From Calliopum simillimum (taxonomy: Eukaryota; Arthropoda; Insecta; Diptera; Lauxaniidae), in the NCBI GenBank assembly GCA_951812925.1, contig OX638372.1:68713407-68777406 (forward strand): a stretch of 64,000 nt of DNA, given 5' to 3'. Positions 11,166 to 22,914 of this stretch are shown here, piece after piece. The position numbers were made by a program, and so were the translations under genes. Numbering within the stretch: position 1 is the stretch's first letter; the number at the start of each line of letters is the position of its first letter. Below the pieces are notes generated by a model. It was given only the letters and a program-made list of their open reading frames with translations. It was not told the DNA's origin and searched no databases.

Positions 11166-11512
11166 ACTGAATTTGGGCAGTGGCGAGCGCAATTTAAACG
11201 TTTTTTACGATTTATTGCATTACTGTGAGGTTTACGAGAGCTAAATGCGGCATTAATCACGGGTTTTCTAATGGTTTCTGAATGAAGTTCGTTTTGACTA
11301 AGTTTCTGTGCAGCTATGAAAGGATCCACGGCGAACATACGCTTGATTTGCAGTCGATCTCCATGTGTGAGAACTGTTGGGCGTTCTATTTTGGGCTTAT
11401 TCTCTACGCGGTCTTCATATGTAAAGCGGCCGATTGCACACTGGATAGTAGAGAGGTTGCGGGACAATAATTTGGCTAGATCCAATGAAAGCTTACGCTG
11501 TTCAACTAACAA
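11166..11512 (-). pseudogene. Tc1-like transposase, N-terminal half (right arm, inverted copy)
   Basis: This is a minus-strand frame with VEQRKLSLDLAKLLSRNLS, then GRFTYEDRVENKPKIERP, then DPFIAAQKLSQNELHSE and RKPHSNAINRKKRLNC. It is a closer match to the usual Tc1-like helix-turn-helix region than the left arm (LAKLLSRNLSTIQ). It is the inverted twin of 10690-11159 and lacks about 8 residues found there. No catalytic block remains; the open frame past RLNCA is antisense to the left arm's DDE start. Confidence 0.8.
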
Positions 11513-11869
11513 GTATTTACCAGGCGTAATTTTAAAAAATTTTAATCAAAACTCATCAAATTGGCACTTGCCTTGTTACGTATGTGTATCACGTGTAAAT
11601 ATGTATCATCCTTTGTCAAAAACCGTTATTTTTAAAGGAAAATTTTCAGCAAAAAAGAACAAAAATGCAAACAAAAGTTCAAGTGTACGAAGACTTTATT
11701 GGAGTCAAATTTGCATCTTTCTTTGATTTTTCGTCAATATATATGCAAAAAATAATCAAAGTGAATAATTTTTCGTATCTAAATTGAACATAAATATTTA
11801 CTAAATAAATCTGCTTTTTCAAATTTTTCGCCCCACTTAATTTTTTTTTTTTTGTCGTATTTATAAGAC

Positions 11870-12035
11870 CAGTAGCGGATCCAGCATTGTCTAGAGGGGG
11901 GGCCGATTGACTACATTTCTAGATAATAACAGAATGTTTTTAAAATCTTTACACATAATATAAAAAAAAAATGTATCATTTGGCTTGAGAGGGGTGCCGA
12001 TCGGCCCCATCGTCCCCCCCTTGGATCCGCCACTG
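11870..12035. mobile_element. 166 bp hAT-type MITE with perfect 8 bp target duplication
   Basis: The ends CAGTAGCGGATCCA (11870) and TGGATCCGCCACTG (ending 12035) are inverted repeats. They are flanked by TATAAGAC at 11862-11869 and 12036-12043, an exact 8 bp duplication typical of hAT elements. The interior has G-run and C-run halves and no coding frame. The perfect duplication and tidy ends suggest a fairly recent insertion. Confidence 0.9.
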
Positions 12036-12194
12036 TATAAGACAGTGCGATGCCATATTTTTTCACACATTTGTTAGGTAATTACATGAAGGTAAAAAAA
12101 TCATTGAAATTATGGAGTATTAGATACCTAATGGATAAGAGATACTTTTAGCAGAGCAAGATTTATTTCGGAATGAATAGAAACCCATCTTAAC

Positions 12195-13691
12195 TGAACA
12201 AAGCTGATGTTTGTTAACAGGCACCGGTTTTGTCAAATTGTCTGCAACCATTCAATTCTTATTCCGGTGAACTCTATTATGTTCAAATCTACTTAGTTTC
12301 TCACGGATTAAGTGATGGCAAACATCAATATGATTTGATCTTGCGAGAGATTTGCTTGAAAATGCCAAGTGAATTGCGCTTTTGTTATCGCAATAAATCG
12401 TTGTTGGCACAGACTTGAAATCTGGATTTAATTCGGCTTCTAACTTTCGAAACCATAGCAATCCTTGCGTTGCCGCTGACAGGGCCATATATTCTGCTTC
12501 AGTCGCTGACAGTGCTATTGTGGGTTGTTGCTTGGATGCCCACGAGATTGCTTCTCCTTGCAAAATATTTACATACCCAGTAACTGGTCTTCTTTCAATG
12601 CTATCGCTCGCCTAATCAGAATTTGAATATGTGTAAAATTCTTGATTTCCATTTCTTGTAGAATTTAACTTTGTCGTATCTTGATACACTTTCTTGACAG
12701 CTGCCCAGTGTTATTTCCCAGCACAATTGTTAAATTAACTTAAGTTGCTTACAGCAAAACTTATGTCTGGTCGTGTGTATTGTGATTTCTATAGCTTGTT
12801 GATAAGGAACGCATACTATGTTTCTTCATCTTTCAATTTTATACCTAAGTCCATTGGTGTTCGTACTGGATGACTCTCGTTCATATTGAACTTCTGCAAC
12901 ATTTTAGCATATATTCTTCCTAATCTAATGATATACCATTCTTCTTACGAGATATGCGAATCCCAACATTGTTTTGGTTTCATTTTGAATTCGTTCATTA
13001 ACTAAGATGTCAAATCTTCACGATAATTTGGCTCGTAACTAAACATTAAAATGTCATGAACGTAAATTGCCAGAAAAGTAATTTTTCTATCTTCTTAGCC
13101 TTATTTAGCTTTAAGACTTGGCTATCTCCACCAACCTATATCCCTTGAGGCTTTTCAATATATATATTCTCATTCAATTCACCTTGAAAAAATACTGTCA
13201 CTGCATCCATTTGGTGTACTTGAAGATCATATCTAGCTGCTAATGCAATGAGATATCTCACATAAGAATATCTGACAACGGGTGAGTAAGTTTCTTCGTA
13301 GTCAATTCCCTTCCTTTTACAACTAAACGAGCTTTCTAACGAATCTTCTGCTTCTGTTTTTTTTTTTTAATTAAAGATACGCATTTCGTTTTGATTATAT
13401 TCACTTTAAACATTTCCATGTTTAATTTTCTACTAATGAGTCAATTTAATTTTTCATAGCTTCAATCCACCTTTCTTTGTCACTTCTATTCATTGCAATC
13501 TCAACACTTGTTGGATCTTCCAAAAAATCTAAGTTTTCAGCCTTAAAAACAGTCTTTGATTGCAAAATCCAGGAAAAAATTTTTTTCTGTGCCATATCGC
13601 TTTGAAATATTCTGCAAAAACCGTTTTTTTTCAAAATTTTTGGGTTGTCAAAAGATATCTCCTTAACTTTAAGTTGTACAAAAAAAAGCAA
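12195..13691 (-). pseudogene. Copia-type retrotransposon pol remnant (reverse transcriptase and RNase H)
   Basis: From the high-coordinate end the minus strand gives DPTSVEIAMNRSDKERWIEA, the usual start of the Copia reverse transcriptase. Then come KRKGIDYEETYSPVVR and QMDAVTVFFQGELNENIYIE, then IYVHDILMF where the family has YVDD. The RNase H part follows: ISWASKQQPTIALSATEAEY and TTIYCDNKSAIHLAF, with MVADNLTKPVPV near the end. This is the normal Copia order. Several frameshifts and stops, and the Asp-to-His change in the YVDD box, mark it as dead. Gag, protease and integrase are not seen. LTRs could not be defined; the pol end near 12195 is close to where a 3' LTR would start. Confidence 0.88.
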
Positions 13692-15195
13692 TAAGCAATT
13701 TGTAGAACAAGCAATTCCCTATTAACTGGTATTTTGGTTTTTTGCTGCAACGCTTCGTTCATGTATTATAACAATTTAAAAAAATAACTCAGTTTCTTAA
13801 CCTCAAAAAACTTTCCAGGTAAAGCTACTAAATGCCCACACTACAATAAAGATCACAACTTCTTACTAAGTAAACTTTTATATGTATATTATTAACTAAA
13901 CATTCCTCTTTTAATAATTAAATTTCATGTAGTCCTTCAGAAATCCTATGTATACGTGTTTTTAATGCCCTGGGAACTCCACTATTTGAATTCTTATACT
14001 TTCTACTTCAGGCTTTTCAGTTCATTTCTAGAGCATTGAAATAAAAACAATTCTTTTTTTTTTTTTAAATAATTAAAGGAATAGTAAACGTACGAACTTG
14101 CATACAATTTACAACCACATACATAGTATTTTTTCTACGCCAAGCTTTTGTTTATGACCTATGAAGCCAACGTAATTAAGGAATTTATGAAGTACAAATT
14201 TGCCTTTTTGCCTTCTGCTCTACACTACCCGGTATTTAATGTTGCTAATTCAATCCTTAGGTGTTTTGTTTTTGACCTAAACGTAACGGAAATATCCATT
14301 TACACACAAATTTTGTTTTAGTTAATAAATTAACTGTTTGACATTCCTTTGCAGCACTCGAATTAACCTTAATGTGTACCTAATGAACAAAAAAAAAAAA
14401 AAAAAAAATTAAATATAATTATTATGAATGCATTTCTGTATTTTGTTAGCCCTACACCGTTTGCCTGCTCTATAATTTAGAACGCATAATATTGATGAAA
14501 CATCACTCATTACCATATTGCCAGGTATTATCCTGGTAGATGTTTGTTTCATCAGTAACACAAAATAGGCAGACTAAACGCAAAAATGATTTCACAAGGA
14601 TCACATTAAGGTTAATTTCAGCATTGTAGCAAGTTCTTTTACTACGGCGGCAACATTCAACAAAAAATACAACCTGCCGTGCAGCAAAAAACCATTTTTT
14701 TATTACCAAAAGCACGCAATGTCGAATAAGGCTGAGAACATGGAGTAATATCATCAATACTTTTGTGACGAGTTATACGAACAAGTCAAAATGCCAAATG
14801 AAAATAAAACATTACTTCAATATACTTATAGTTATATACGTAGATACAATTTTTTCGTTGTTTTGGAGCCAAATAGTTTTTTATGAAATACATAGTTGGA
14901 GGGAGCTCAGCAAAGAATAATTGGTATGATGTTGTTAACTTAATTAAGCAATCTGATTAGAGATACTTGATATCTTACTTATTCTAAGTAACTAAAATTG
15001 CAGCAGAGTTCTGTTGAACAATATGAGTGAGATTTATCCTTCCTATTATGGAAATCTAGGATATGCATACTGACTTTAGCGAAATCTTTGCGGAACGTTC
15101 GTTAAGATATGACGAAACTTCTTACCTTCGAAAGCTGCAAGGATAAAAAACAAAAATAATATTAATATTTACCGGTGGTGCTAATAATTTAATAG
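13692..15195. other. No gene recognised; weak inverted repeat
   Basis: The only structure seen is a short inverted pair: AATTAACCTTAATGTG near 14358 and CACATTAAGGTTAATTT near 14602. A poly-A run lies at 14389-14408. The 84-codon minus frame at 14503-14757 overlaps one half of the inverted pair and has no family motif. Confidence 0.45.
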
Positions 15196-15197
15196 TA

Positions 15198-16334
15198 GGG
15201 GAAAAGTGCCGCCTAAGGGCATGGTTCGGGTGTGGGCACCCCCCGTAACTTTTGACTAAAAACAAATGCGGCTGTTCTGACAAATGTTAAGCGCGTGTTA
15301 TGACAGCACGAAGTTTTTGTGCATTTACCGGAGCAAAGAGACGCATTTGCTTTGAGCTGAGAAGAAAACAATTTTTGAATAAGTGAAAGTCAACACAAGT
15401 TTTTTTCAATCATTTTCAAAGTGAGATAAATGAATCAATCGAAAATCTGAATGCAATCTATATTTATGAAGTAAATTAATTATATTTTGTGATTCAAAAC
15501 CGAATGCAACCAAAATGTTCACACAACACAATTTGGTCATTGCTTTTCAAAGTGGCTGTCAAAGTCAAGTGTGGGCCCCGAATTGGTTCCGGTGTGGGCA
15601 CCCCTCTTTTTTTATTAAAAGCGTATGTTTTACTGAAATATCGTCGTGGATGCCAACATTACTAATTTAAATTGTGTTCTTATGCCTTTTTACGCTTTTG
15701 TAGTGGAATGAAAAGAACCAATGGGCACCTTAAAGATATCGCAGAAAAAAAGTTGTTTTCATTAAGTGTGGGTGATAAGGTGGCATGCCAATTTGCAAAA
15801 AATCTCGGAGTTTTCAGACATGTGGACCGAGGATCAGACGGGGGCCATGAATTGGTACAAAAATTCATAATTGGCAAAACAACAATGTCAAAAAGGGCTA
15901 GAAATTACGTCACCTAGCTGGCTTTGTCTGCCAAACAATTGATCTGGCATTGACGCCAAAGACAATCAAGTCAGGTTTTTAGGGCAACAGGCATGATGCC
16001 ATGCAGGTGTTTTCAGTGTCGCTGATTTTGTTGAAGCCATTAAGCAGAATTTGTTGGATTTGTATGAGTCAATGCTTTTAATTCATATTTTCCCATTTTA
16101 AGCCGATTTTCTAAGGGTGTCCACAACCGAACCAAAAATTTTTTTTTGTCAAAAATGATCACTATTTTTTTGATATAATTTTTCCAACTGATGAAATCAA
16201 TTTACTTTCTTCAGCAGTAGTCAGCTAAGGTCTCAAGCTTTCCATTGATAAGTACTTATATGTCAGCATAATATACATTTGGTCAAAAGATATGAGTGGA
16301 AAGCAAAATGGTGCCCACACCCGACACTATCCCT
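15198..16334. mobile_element. Pogo-like element with internally deleted transposase
   Basis: The left end GGGGAAAAGTGCCG (after TA at 15196-15197) mirrors the right end CGACACTATCCC (before TTACTA). The word GGGTGTGGGCACC or its complement recurs near 15229, 15590, 16118 (diverged) and 16305. The + strand contains a shortened transposase in which an N-terminal CENP-B-type DNA-binding segment is joined directly to the post-catalytic C-terminal segment (15707-16080). A second copy at 53807-54400 (opposite orientation of its coding part) shows the same junction. The deletion therefore predates amplification, and this is a non-autonomous family. Confidence 0.78.
15707..16080 (+). pseudogene. Deletion derivative of a pogo-like transposase
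   Basis: Two frames must be combined. The first part gives MKRTNGHLKDIAEKKLFSLS and then FAKNLGV followed, one frame over, by FSDMWTEDQTGAMNWYKN. This resembles the CENP-B-type HTH segment of pogo-like proteins, where an aromatic/basic helix is followed by (F/S)xxW-x(4)-AGxxW. After a stop near 15917 comes VCQTIDLALTPKTIKSGFRA, then TGMMPC and a region read as VFSD-like, VEAIKQNLLDLYESM. The block AxxxALTPxNIxxGFRxTGIxP normally lies just after the DDE domain. The whole catalytic core of roughly 200 residues is absent. The copy near 54200 (minus strand) gives a cleaner GIEFSDKWTGEQMAG and supports the assignment. Confidence 0.68.
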
Positions 16335-17799
16335 TACTATATAAATTGGGCTCAAAACTGCTTTTTCAAAGTTGTCAAAGCTTCAAATTTTGTTTTCCAT
16401 TTTTTAAAAATCTTGGAGATGTAGATTAAAAATGTTTTGGGCGTACAAATCATAAAATTGTAAAAAAAGGGACAGTTTTTAATCGAACAATAAAAACAAA
16501 TTATAGCTATAGCTAATCTGAAAAACTCTTTAGACCATGCCAATAGAATTCGAGTACTCCCTGATACCCGGATAAGGTTCTGCTAGCAACAGCAAGCACT
16601 TTCAGAAACAGCACTCAAAGAGTTTTTTTGGATTCGATGACCTAAAAAATGTTGCACAGTGTAATAAAAAGTTATAAAAAATTTAAGAAAAAAATGGTAC
16701 TAATCATACGGAAAACTGAAAAGTTCAATAAACATTAATATTATGAGCTCTTCTCTCACCGGAATTTATATTGTCTATCCCTGTTTGAAAGCAAAAATTC
16801 ATCGGTTTTAAGAATGGACCCCTCAAAATGACGGGTTTAATGCACAGTAATCAGATAAAAAAAGAAAAATTCCAAAAGCTTCTAGAAGACTTAATATGCC
16901 ACTCGCGAAATTACTTTTTTCATACAAAAATGTATGGGGAAATGTCTTCACTTGGTATTAAAATTTTATAAAATTGTAGAAAAATTCTCGAAATGAGGTT
17001 GTTTTACATAATGCATGCATGACAAAGTGCTGTTAGATTCAAAGTCATTACTGGTTTAATTTTTTTTATGACCCCGAAATTTAAAAAATTTTTAAAAAAA
17101 ACTGAGTATGCAGAAAGTTGGGTGCAAATATTTCTATGGTACACTTGACTCCATATACCCCTGCTTTAGGTATAATTTTTGTATCTTTTTGAGGAAAGGG
17201 TTAAGATGACAATCATGGGGGGATGCAGAGGGTTAAAGAAATATTTTTCGTATTATTCTACAAAAGTTTGCTGAAAAGATTATACGTGTACACCTAAGGT
17301 ATAGAAATCGTATAGTTGAGTGACCAATTTCGAAAAGGTCACATCTCCGAATTTTTTCGATACTGACTTTTTTACATTTTTCCATCTACGCATATAGACA
17401 CACGTGGAGTGTAAGAATGATACTCATATCGGGTCTCTAAGTGGGAGAAGAGCCGTTTTCTGACCTCTTTTCAAAAAATAAACAATGAACCTATTTTTAA
17501 AACATTTTTTTCGTAGCCGGTAAGTGCTCACAAGTAATTTACCACATTTTTTTATTTTTTTGTGCTCACGACAGTTGGATTTAAATTTTTCTTGGTGGCG
17601 TGCTTTTTAAAGAATATCTATTAGTTATTTTTAACTTAAGTTATTATTTTAATTTTTGATACCTTGAATAAAAGTTTTGGTAAATTTATATGGTTTTTTT
17701 TTTAAATTTTGTGTAATCAACAGAATAAATTTCAAAAAGGTCACATCTCCTGAACTTAATACATATATCAAAATTTTCATATATAATAACGTCACCATC
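16335..17799. other. No gene recognised
   Basis: AT-rich DNA. The phrase AAGGTCACATCTCCGAA occurs near 17336, and a variant AAGGTCACATCTCCTGAA near 17737. It recurs inverted at 20510-20525, beyond the LTR. A possible primer-binding site (GATGGTGACGTTATT on the minus strand) abuts the LTR end at 17799; it does not match a tRNA that I can name. Confidence 0.45.
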
Positions 17800-18033
17800 T
17801 GTAACGATTGTTTTGGTCTAGGGCTGAGGTGAGCTGCAGCGGTGTCCAGGGTCGGACTAAAAGACAATCCAAAACTTTCAGCTTACAAAAATATTTATTT
17901 ATTTATTTGCTGGAACTTTTCAGCAGATAAATTAGTTTTTTTGTAACAGTAGGGTTTTTTTTTTTTTCTTAATACTACATTACAAGCAATGTGTTTTGTT
18001 ATTCAGATTAATTTATCTCCAATATTCTTTACT

Positions 18034-19707
18034 ATATGGGCAATTCTCAGGAACCTTTAATCTATATATGTCAAAACTGTAAGTTGTAATTACTCAAAAC
18101 AGTAATGATTTTTTGTGAATATTGGCCCGCGCTCATATTGTTCAAACATTAACAAGTATGTGCATTAATATTTTTTGTAGAAATATATGGAATTCGCGCC
18201 AATTTTGAGCTCGACGTGCTACCATGTGCATTTTATTTTTTTTTTTTTTAATACTTCATTTATTTATTGAATCTCCTCACAGTGGGCTCCTACGTGTTTT
18301 GAGTTTGACTTTGTTGACGACAAAATCGCGGTATGGGGATGTGTTTGCAAACATTTCAGGATTATAAAACTGCTTCAAGTAAAATCGGAGCTGATCGGTT
18401 TCGTAAATTACAACCAATTACATGTTTTTCCTTTTATACTGTGCAGTAAATAATAAATTAGTTCCCTATGAAGGAAAAACTGATAAGCCACTCCTTACAT
18501 TTTCCTCTCCTCAACATTTGTTTCTAAAATGTCCGTCCCTTATCTCAACCTCCTAGGGGGGCTCTCATACAAATTAACCTGAAAATGTAAATGTAATGCA
18601 TTTTTAAAATGATCATAGCTTTGTAATGGAAAATAATACGAGCTCATTTTGTAACTCATTGCGAAGGCTAAGACGTGTACTAAATAACGCAATTAATATA
18701 AAATAGCATAACAATTTCATTCGCCCTATATTTAACCCCAAATATAGCCAAAAATCGATTTTTAGCTCTTTTTCAACTTTTAAGGTTAAGATATTTTGGA
18801 AAAAACAAACGATATTGATGTAATTCAAATTTAATTTTAAAGAAAAAGAATGGATCTTTCATCTTCTGTATCAGGTTTTATGACTTACAACTATCTGGTC
18901 TTATTATATAACATCAAAAATTACGAAAAATCGTCATTAGTTTTTTTATATGTTAGAATATCTCAAAAACTATATGCGATAGAGCGATTCTGCGACCGGA
19001 TTCAGATTTAGATTTGGCAAATCCATTATAAATGACAATTTTTGTCTACATTTCTTGTTATTTTTAAAGGTTTTGGGCTAATTTGCAAAATACCCCGTAT
19101 CTTTACAAAATTGCAAAGGACTACAAATGGTTTGATTTCAGAACCCTGTTTTTTAGATTCCATTAGTCCTCACTAATAATTTTACGTGATTTCGTGTTGA
19201 ATCCATGACATTTTGATTTAAACTTTTTTGTTACTGTACAGTAGAAAAACAAAAACCATGTTATTGGCTGTAACTTTCGAAACCGATCAGCTCCGATTTT
19301 ACTTGAAGCAGTTTTATAATTCTGAAATGAGTACAAACACATCCCCATACCACGATTTTGTCGTCAATAAAGTCAAACTCAAAACACGTAGGAGCCCACT
19401 GTGTTCTCTTCTTAAGAGACTAACAATAAGTTTAAAAATCTAAATCCTAAATAACATTATTATATAATATATAATTTCATATTAAATGTGTCTCCAGAGT
19501 TTATAGGGACATTTGACATTCAAATGTAACCTCTGTACATGGTAGCACGTCGAGCTCAAAATTGGCGTGAATTCCATATGTTTCTACAAAAAAATTTAAT
19601 GCACATACTTGTTAATGTTTGAACAATATGAGCGCGGGCCAATATTCACAAAAAAATCATTACTGTTTTGAGTAATTTCAACTTACAGTTTTGAGAATTG
19701 CCCATAT
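18034..19707. mobile_element. Foldback element inside the LTR
   Basis: The left arm 18034-18460 and the right arm about 19215-19707 are reverse complements. They start ATATGGGCAATTCTCA and pass through GGCCCGCGCTCATATTG, TTGAGCTCGACGTGCTACC, CAGTGGGCTCCTACGTG and AAATCGGAGCTGATCGGTTT. Small indels exist in each arm (about 20 extra bases near 18050). The roughly 750 bp centre is single-sided and includes the recurrent phrase TCTCAAAAACTATATGCGAT at 18961. No reliable target duplication was found. No coding capacity was seen; the opposed short frames in the arms are by-products of the repeat. Confidence 0.8.
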
Positions 19708-20161
19708 ATTTCAAATAAAGATGTTTTAAATTCTCGGCCAGGATTCCGGGGTTTCTGCATTTGATTATCCGATGTTGAACTCCTTGATCATTTTAGTTGA
19801 CAGCTGCTTACTTGGATACTACGTAGTGTTGTTTAACCTGTGTCGGTAAAATTATAAGAATTATTATTCAAAACTACCATGCACACTTAGCGAACACATT
19901 AAAAAAGTATTCGACGTACAGACTATTGCACTGTTCACCAGATGGTGTCCAGGGGTCTTCAGAAGGTATGAAAAACCTTCCCAGCCTAAAGTACTAACTA
20001 CCCTAGAAATACCTAAGTGATACGAGTCCTCTGCACTTTACCTTTAAGCTTTCAACGTTTAAACATCAATATTAAAATAAAATATTGATGTTGTCGCATC
20101 GAACACTGGGCTGTGACTGCCTCCCTTCTGCCTTTTCGTTCGGTCTTTTATAGTCGTTTGG

Positions 20162-20300
20162 TTGAGGTGAATATATTTACTTGAGGTGAATATTTAAATT
20201 GAGGTTAATATTTCACTAGAGGTGAATATTTCAGTTGAGGTGAATATTTCACTTGAGGTGAATATTTCACTTGAGGTGGGTATTTTATTGAGGTGCGTAT
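20162..20300. repeat. Minisatellite of 18-19 bp units in the LTR upstream region
   Basis: About seven or eight variants of TTGAGGTGAATATTTCAC occur in a row, upstream of the LTR's TATA box (relative to its minus-strand direction). The related LTR at 57.4 kb lacks them, so the array expanded in one copy or was lost in the other. Confidence 0.85.
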
Positions 20301-20388
20301 ACTTGAAGCCGTGGGTCAATATTCAATTAAGGTGAATTTACCAGTGCAGATGGACATAAGATTTGTGACGTCACGTCGGGAAGTTACA

Positions 20389-22650
20389 CTTCAAAATATT
20401 TCTTTAGTTTTCGATTGATATTGGCTCTAGAAAGTAACTCAAAAAGAAATTTTATAAATATTGTACTACTTTAGAAAATAATCAGTTTTTTTCGTTTCCT
20501 GAAAACTTTTGAAATTCGGAGATGTGACGTTTTCAAAACTGGTCATTCAATTAAATATGCTGATTTAACAAAATTATGAGTTAAAAGGGGAAAACTTTGA
20601 CCCCCAAAACGTTGAAACACATATATTTTTTTGGTCCTCTTTACCACAATCCATTGAAGAACCTTGTTATTTTGAAAAAAAAAAAAAAACTAAAATTGTG
20701 ATACAGTGTAATACAAAAACCATACAATTGATGGTAAAGCTGTCTTCAAAGGCAATGCTTATCTCGAGGAGTTTTATGAAATGGAATTCTTAAGCCATGA
20801 ACATTTGAAATGCATATCTAACAAATGTATGACCAAAAAAGAGCGTATGGCTGTAATATGAAAGACTTTGAGAGTGACCATATTATGACATTACTTAAAA
20901 TTGGCTTAATCCACTTTTACAATTAATGACACAGTTAGTTCCTCGCAGCTATAAGGATAATATTGATTGAATTTAAAACAAAAATAAAAAAACCCAAGCT
21001 GCAAGTTACATACATATATTTTGCGACTTTTACATTTTTAGTTAGCAATTTGTTATATTAATAATTTTACCCCGACCTCTTTATTCAAAACATGAAATAT
21101 TCTTATTACAGCAAAACCATAAAAGTAATTTGTTATTTTCCATTTTCCATTACATAATGACAAGTGACACATAGTTTTTCATATTGAAAGCATATGTACA
21201 CATGTATGTATATGTTTCACTATATGTACAGATATCTTGGCATAAGGACAAATTCCAATATTCGTATTTACAATCTGATTGTATCATTGTGTGGGTCATA
21301 GGCACTTACACAAGTGAATAGTATACAGATGTATGTATTTACGTGTGTGTGTGAAGTGAATACATATGTATGTGTTTTACTTTTAACTGTCGCACGCAAT
21401 TTTAGTTTGAAAATTAATTTTCTGAATATTTCGGGCACTATTCTTGAATTTCGGGCACTCCTTTTACACTTTTTCTATTTCTACTCGTATTCGTCTGTCG
21501 TTGGTTTATTTTCCTGTTATTTTTCGTTTTTTATGTTGCTTTTATTTGTATTCATGTTCAAAAAAAAAAAAAAAACGTTTCGTTTCAACTGCTCTGTCGT
21601 CATGTGACGTGCCTTGTTCTACACCCATTACATCCCCCAAACATAGGTCATTTATATGCATATTTTTTCTCCAAGTTTTTTGTTTTTTTTCTGTTTTTTT
21701 TTTTTTTTTCTTAATGTTTTTGTTTTTATCCAAAAAGATTTACAGCACTTCATGATTAACAGATACCGACGGAAGTATCAAACGTTATAACTTTGTGGGC
21801 GTGATTAATGAAATGAATGTAAACATGGCTGTAAATGTATTATTTCATATATTTATAGGTTCGTTTGTGGTTTCGATGACGTCATTATTTATCTATTTTT
21901 CTGAACACTTTTACATATATTTTAATGGGACCGTTATATCAGGTGAAGTGCGATTTTTATTTATATTTGCAAGAATAAAACCATCCCATATATGGAAATG
22001 TGTATGATGGGATTGTTTTTAAATGTCTCCAACTTTTACAAATATTATGATAAATAGACCATTTTCCCACCGTATTAAAGTTAAAATCTTATACTTAAAG
22101 AAAAATTTAACATTTCTTTCATAAATATTGAAACGTTTGATAGAGGCTCAAAGTTTTTTGAAAAATCTTGAATGTTTGGCTTGGATGGCGAATTCGCTAT
22201 TTGAAAATAAATATCTTTCTGAAGAATTTTTTAAATCATTCACTGCTACCACTAAAACAGTTCAATAATGATTTATACAATCGCTGCTATTTTTCAACAC
22301 GCCAGGTGTACCAGTTGAAAAGTTTGAGTTGACCGATTTAGCTCATATTTGGCAAGGTTGTAGTCCCGGTTCAAAATAGCGACTTTCTTAGAAAGACTGT
22401 TTATTAAAAAAATCACAGTTTGATTTTTTGTCTTCAATATAAGCTACGAATTGGTCTTATATGATTTTTCTTCAAAAAGTTATGACTATTTGAAAAAAAC
22501 ACCATGGAATGAGAAATCATATGAGAATCCACATACAATTTAAGCTTTGATAAATCATTTTAAAGTGGTCATAACTTTTTAAGACAAATTCCTAGCTTTT
22601 TTTGAAGATGAAGAATAGTACTAAGTTATGCATCTAGTAAAAAAGGTCAA
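20389..22650. other. No gene recognised; simple repeats
   Basis: The stretch holds short ATGTATGT-type microsatellites at 21190-21375 and poly-T or poly-A tracts near 21555 and 21695. Frames of 60-100 codons at 21314-22007 are Phe- and Tyr-rich low-complexity translations of T-rich DNA. No protein family was recognised. Confidence 0.5.
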
Positions 22651-22914
22651 AACAATTTAATATGTCCTCAAAAATTGTGTTTTTGAACTTTTAGAATAGC
22701 ATATCTCAAAAACCGTACGTGAAAGAGCAACTACGAGACCGGATTTGGATTCAGCACCAACAAAATTACTATTTTTGTTTTGGTTTGTTGTGTGTTTTTT
22801 TCTCGACCTCTTTTCAAAAAATGGTAAACAAAAGATTTTTAAAAATAGTTTTATTAAGTAGTTTTTGCTCAAAAGAAAAAATGGGACAAGGTGCTCAAAA
22901 CTAACAATTTTTTC

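Larger units (their letters stand above)
10535..11840. mobile_element. Head-to-head (hairpin) derivative of a Tc1-like transposon
   Basis: The end AAGTGGGGCAAAAAATTT at 10535 is mirrored by CGCCCCACTT ending near 11839. The next 250 bp or so on each side are also inverted repeats, including TGCATATATAACGAC on the left. Both arms continue into a copy of the same 5' half of a Tc1-like transposase, pointing towards each other (plus strand 10690-11159, minus strand 11512-11166). The spacer is almost absent. The element therefore has two 5' halves and no 3' half, which suggests an inverted duplication with loss of the catalytic end. Transcription through it would give a hairpin RNA with arms of about 600 bp. 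Confidence 0.82.
17800..20388 (-). mobile_element. LTR of a retrotransposon, interrupted by a foldback element
   Basis: On the minus strand the element starts TGTAACTTCCCGACG (from 20388) and ends CAATCGTTACA (17800), giving TGTAAC...GTTACA termini. Two separate blocks match the region 57430-58199 in opposite orientation. One covers 20090-20190 with a conserved TATAAAA (complement at 20146-20152) and a GAGGCAGTCACAGCC start-like block. The other, 17800-17885, is the LTR 3' end with GGATTGTCTTTTAGTC. Between them a foldback element (18034-19707) has inserted. Flanking 5-mers do not match, so this is probably not a solo LTR. The sequence next to the 3' end may be a primer-binding site, but no internal coding region was found. 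Confidence 0.7.

Noticed and set aside
15680..15877. Minus-strand frame antisense to the pogo-like remnant at 15.7 kb
   Set aside because: The plus strand gives pogo-like blocks also found in a second copy at 54 kb; the minus frame has none.
17785..17799. Primer-binding site next to the LTR (GATGGTGACGTTATT on the minus strand)
   Set aside because: Position fits, but I cannot match it to a tRNA 3' end and the following sequence is AT-rich without gag or pol, so it is not annotated as a feature.
21314..21755. Overlapping frames of about 100 codons with hydrophobic composition
   Set aside because: Phe- and Tyr-rich translations of T-rich DNA with homopolymers; no membrane-protein family recognised and no conservation evidence.
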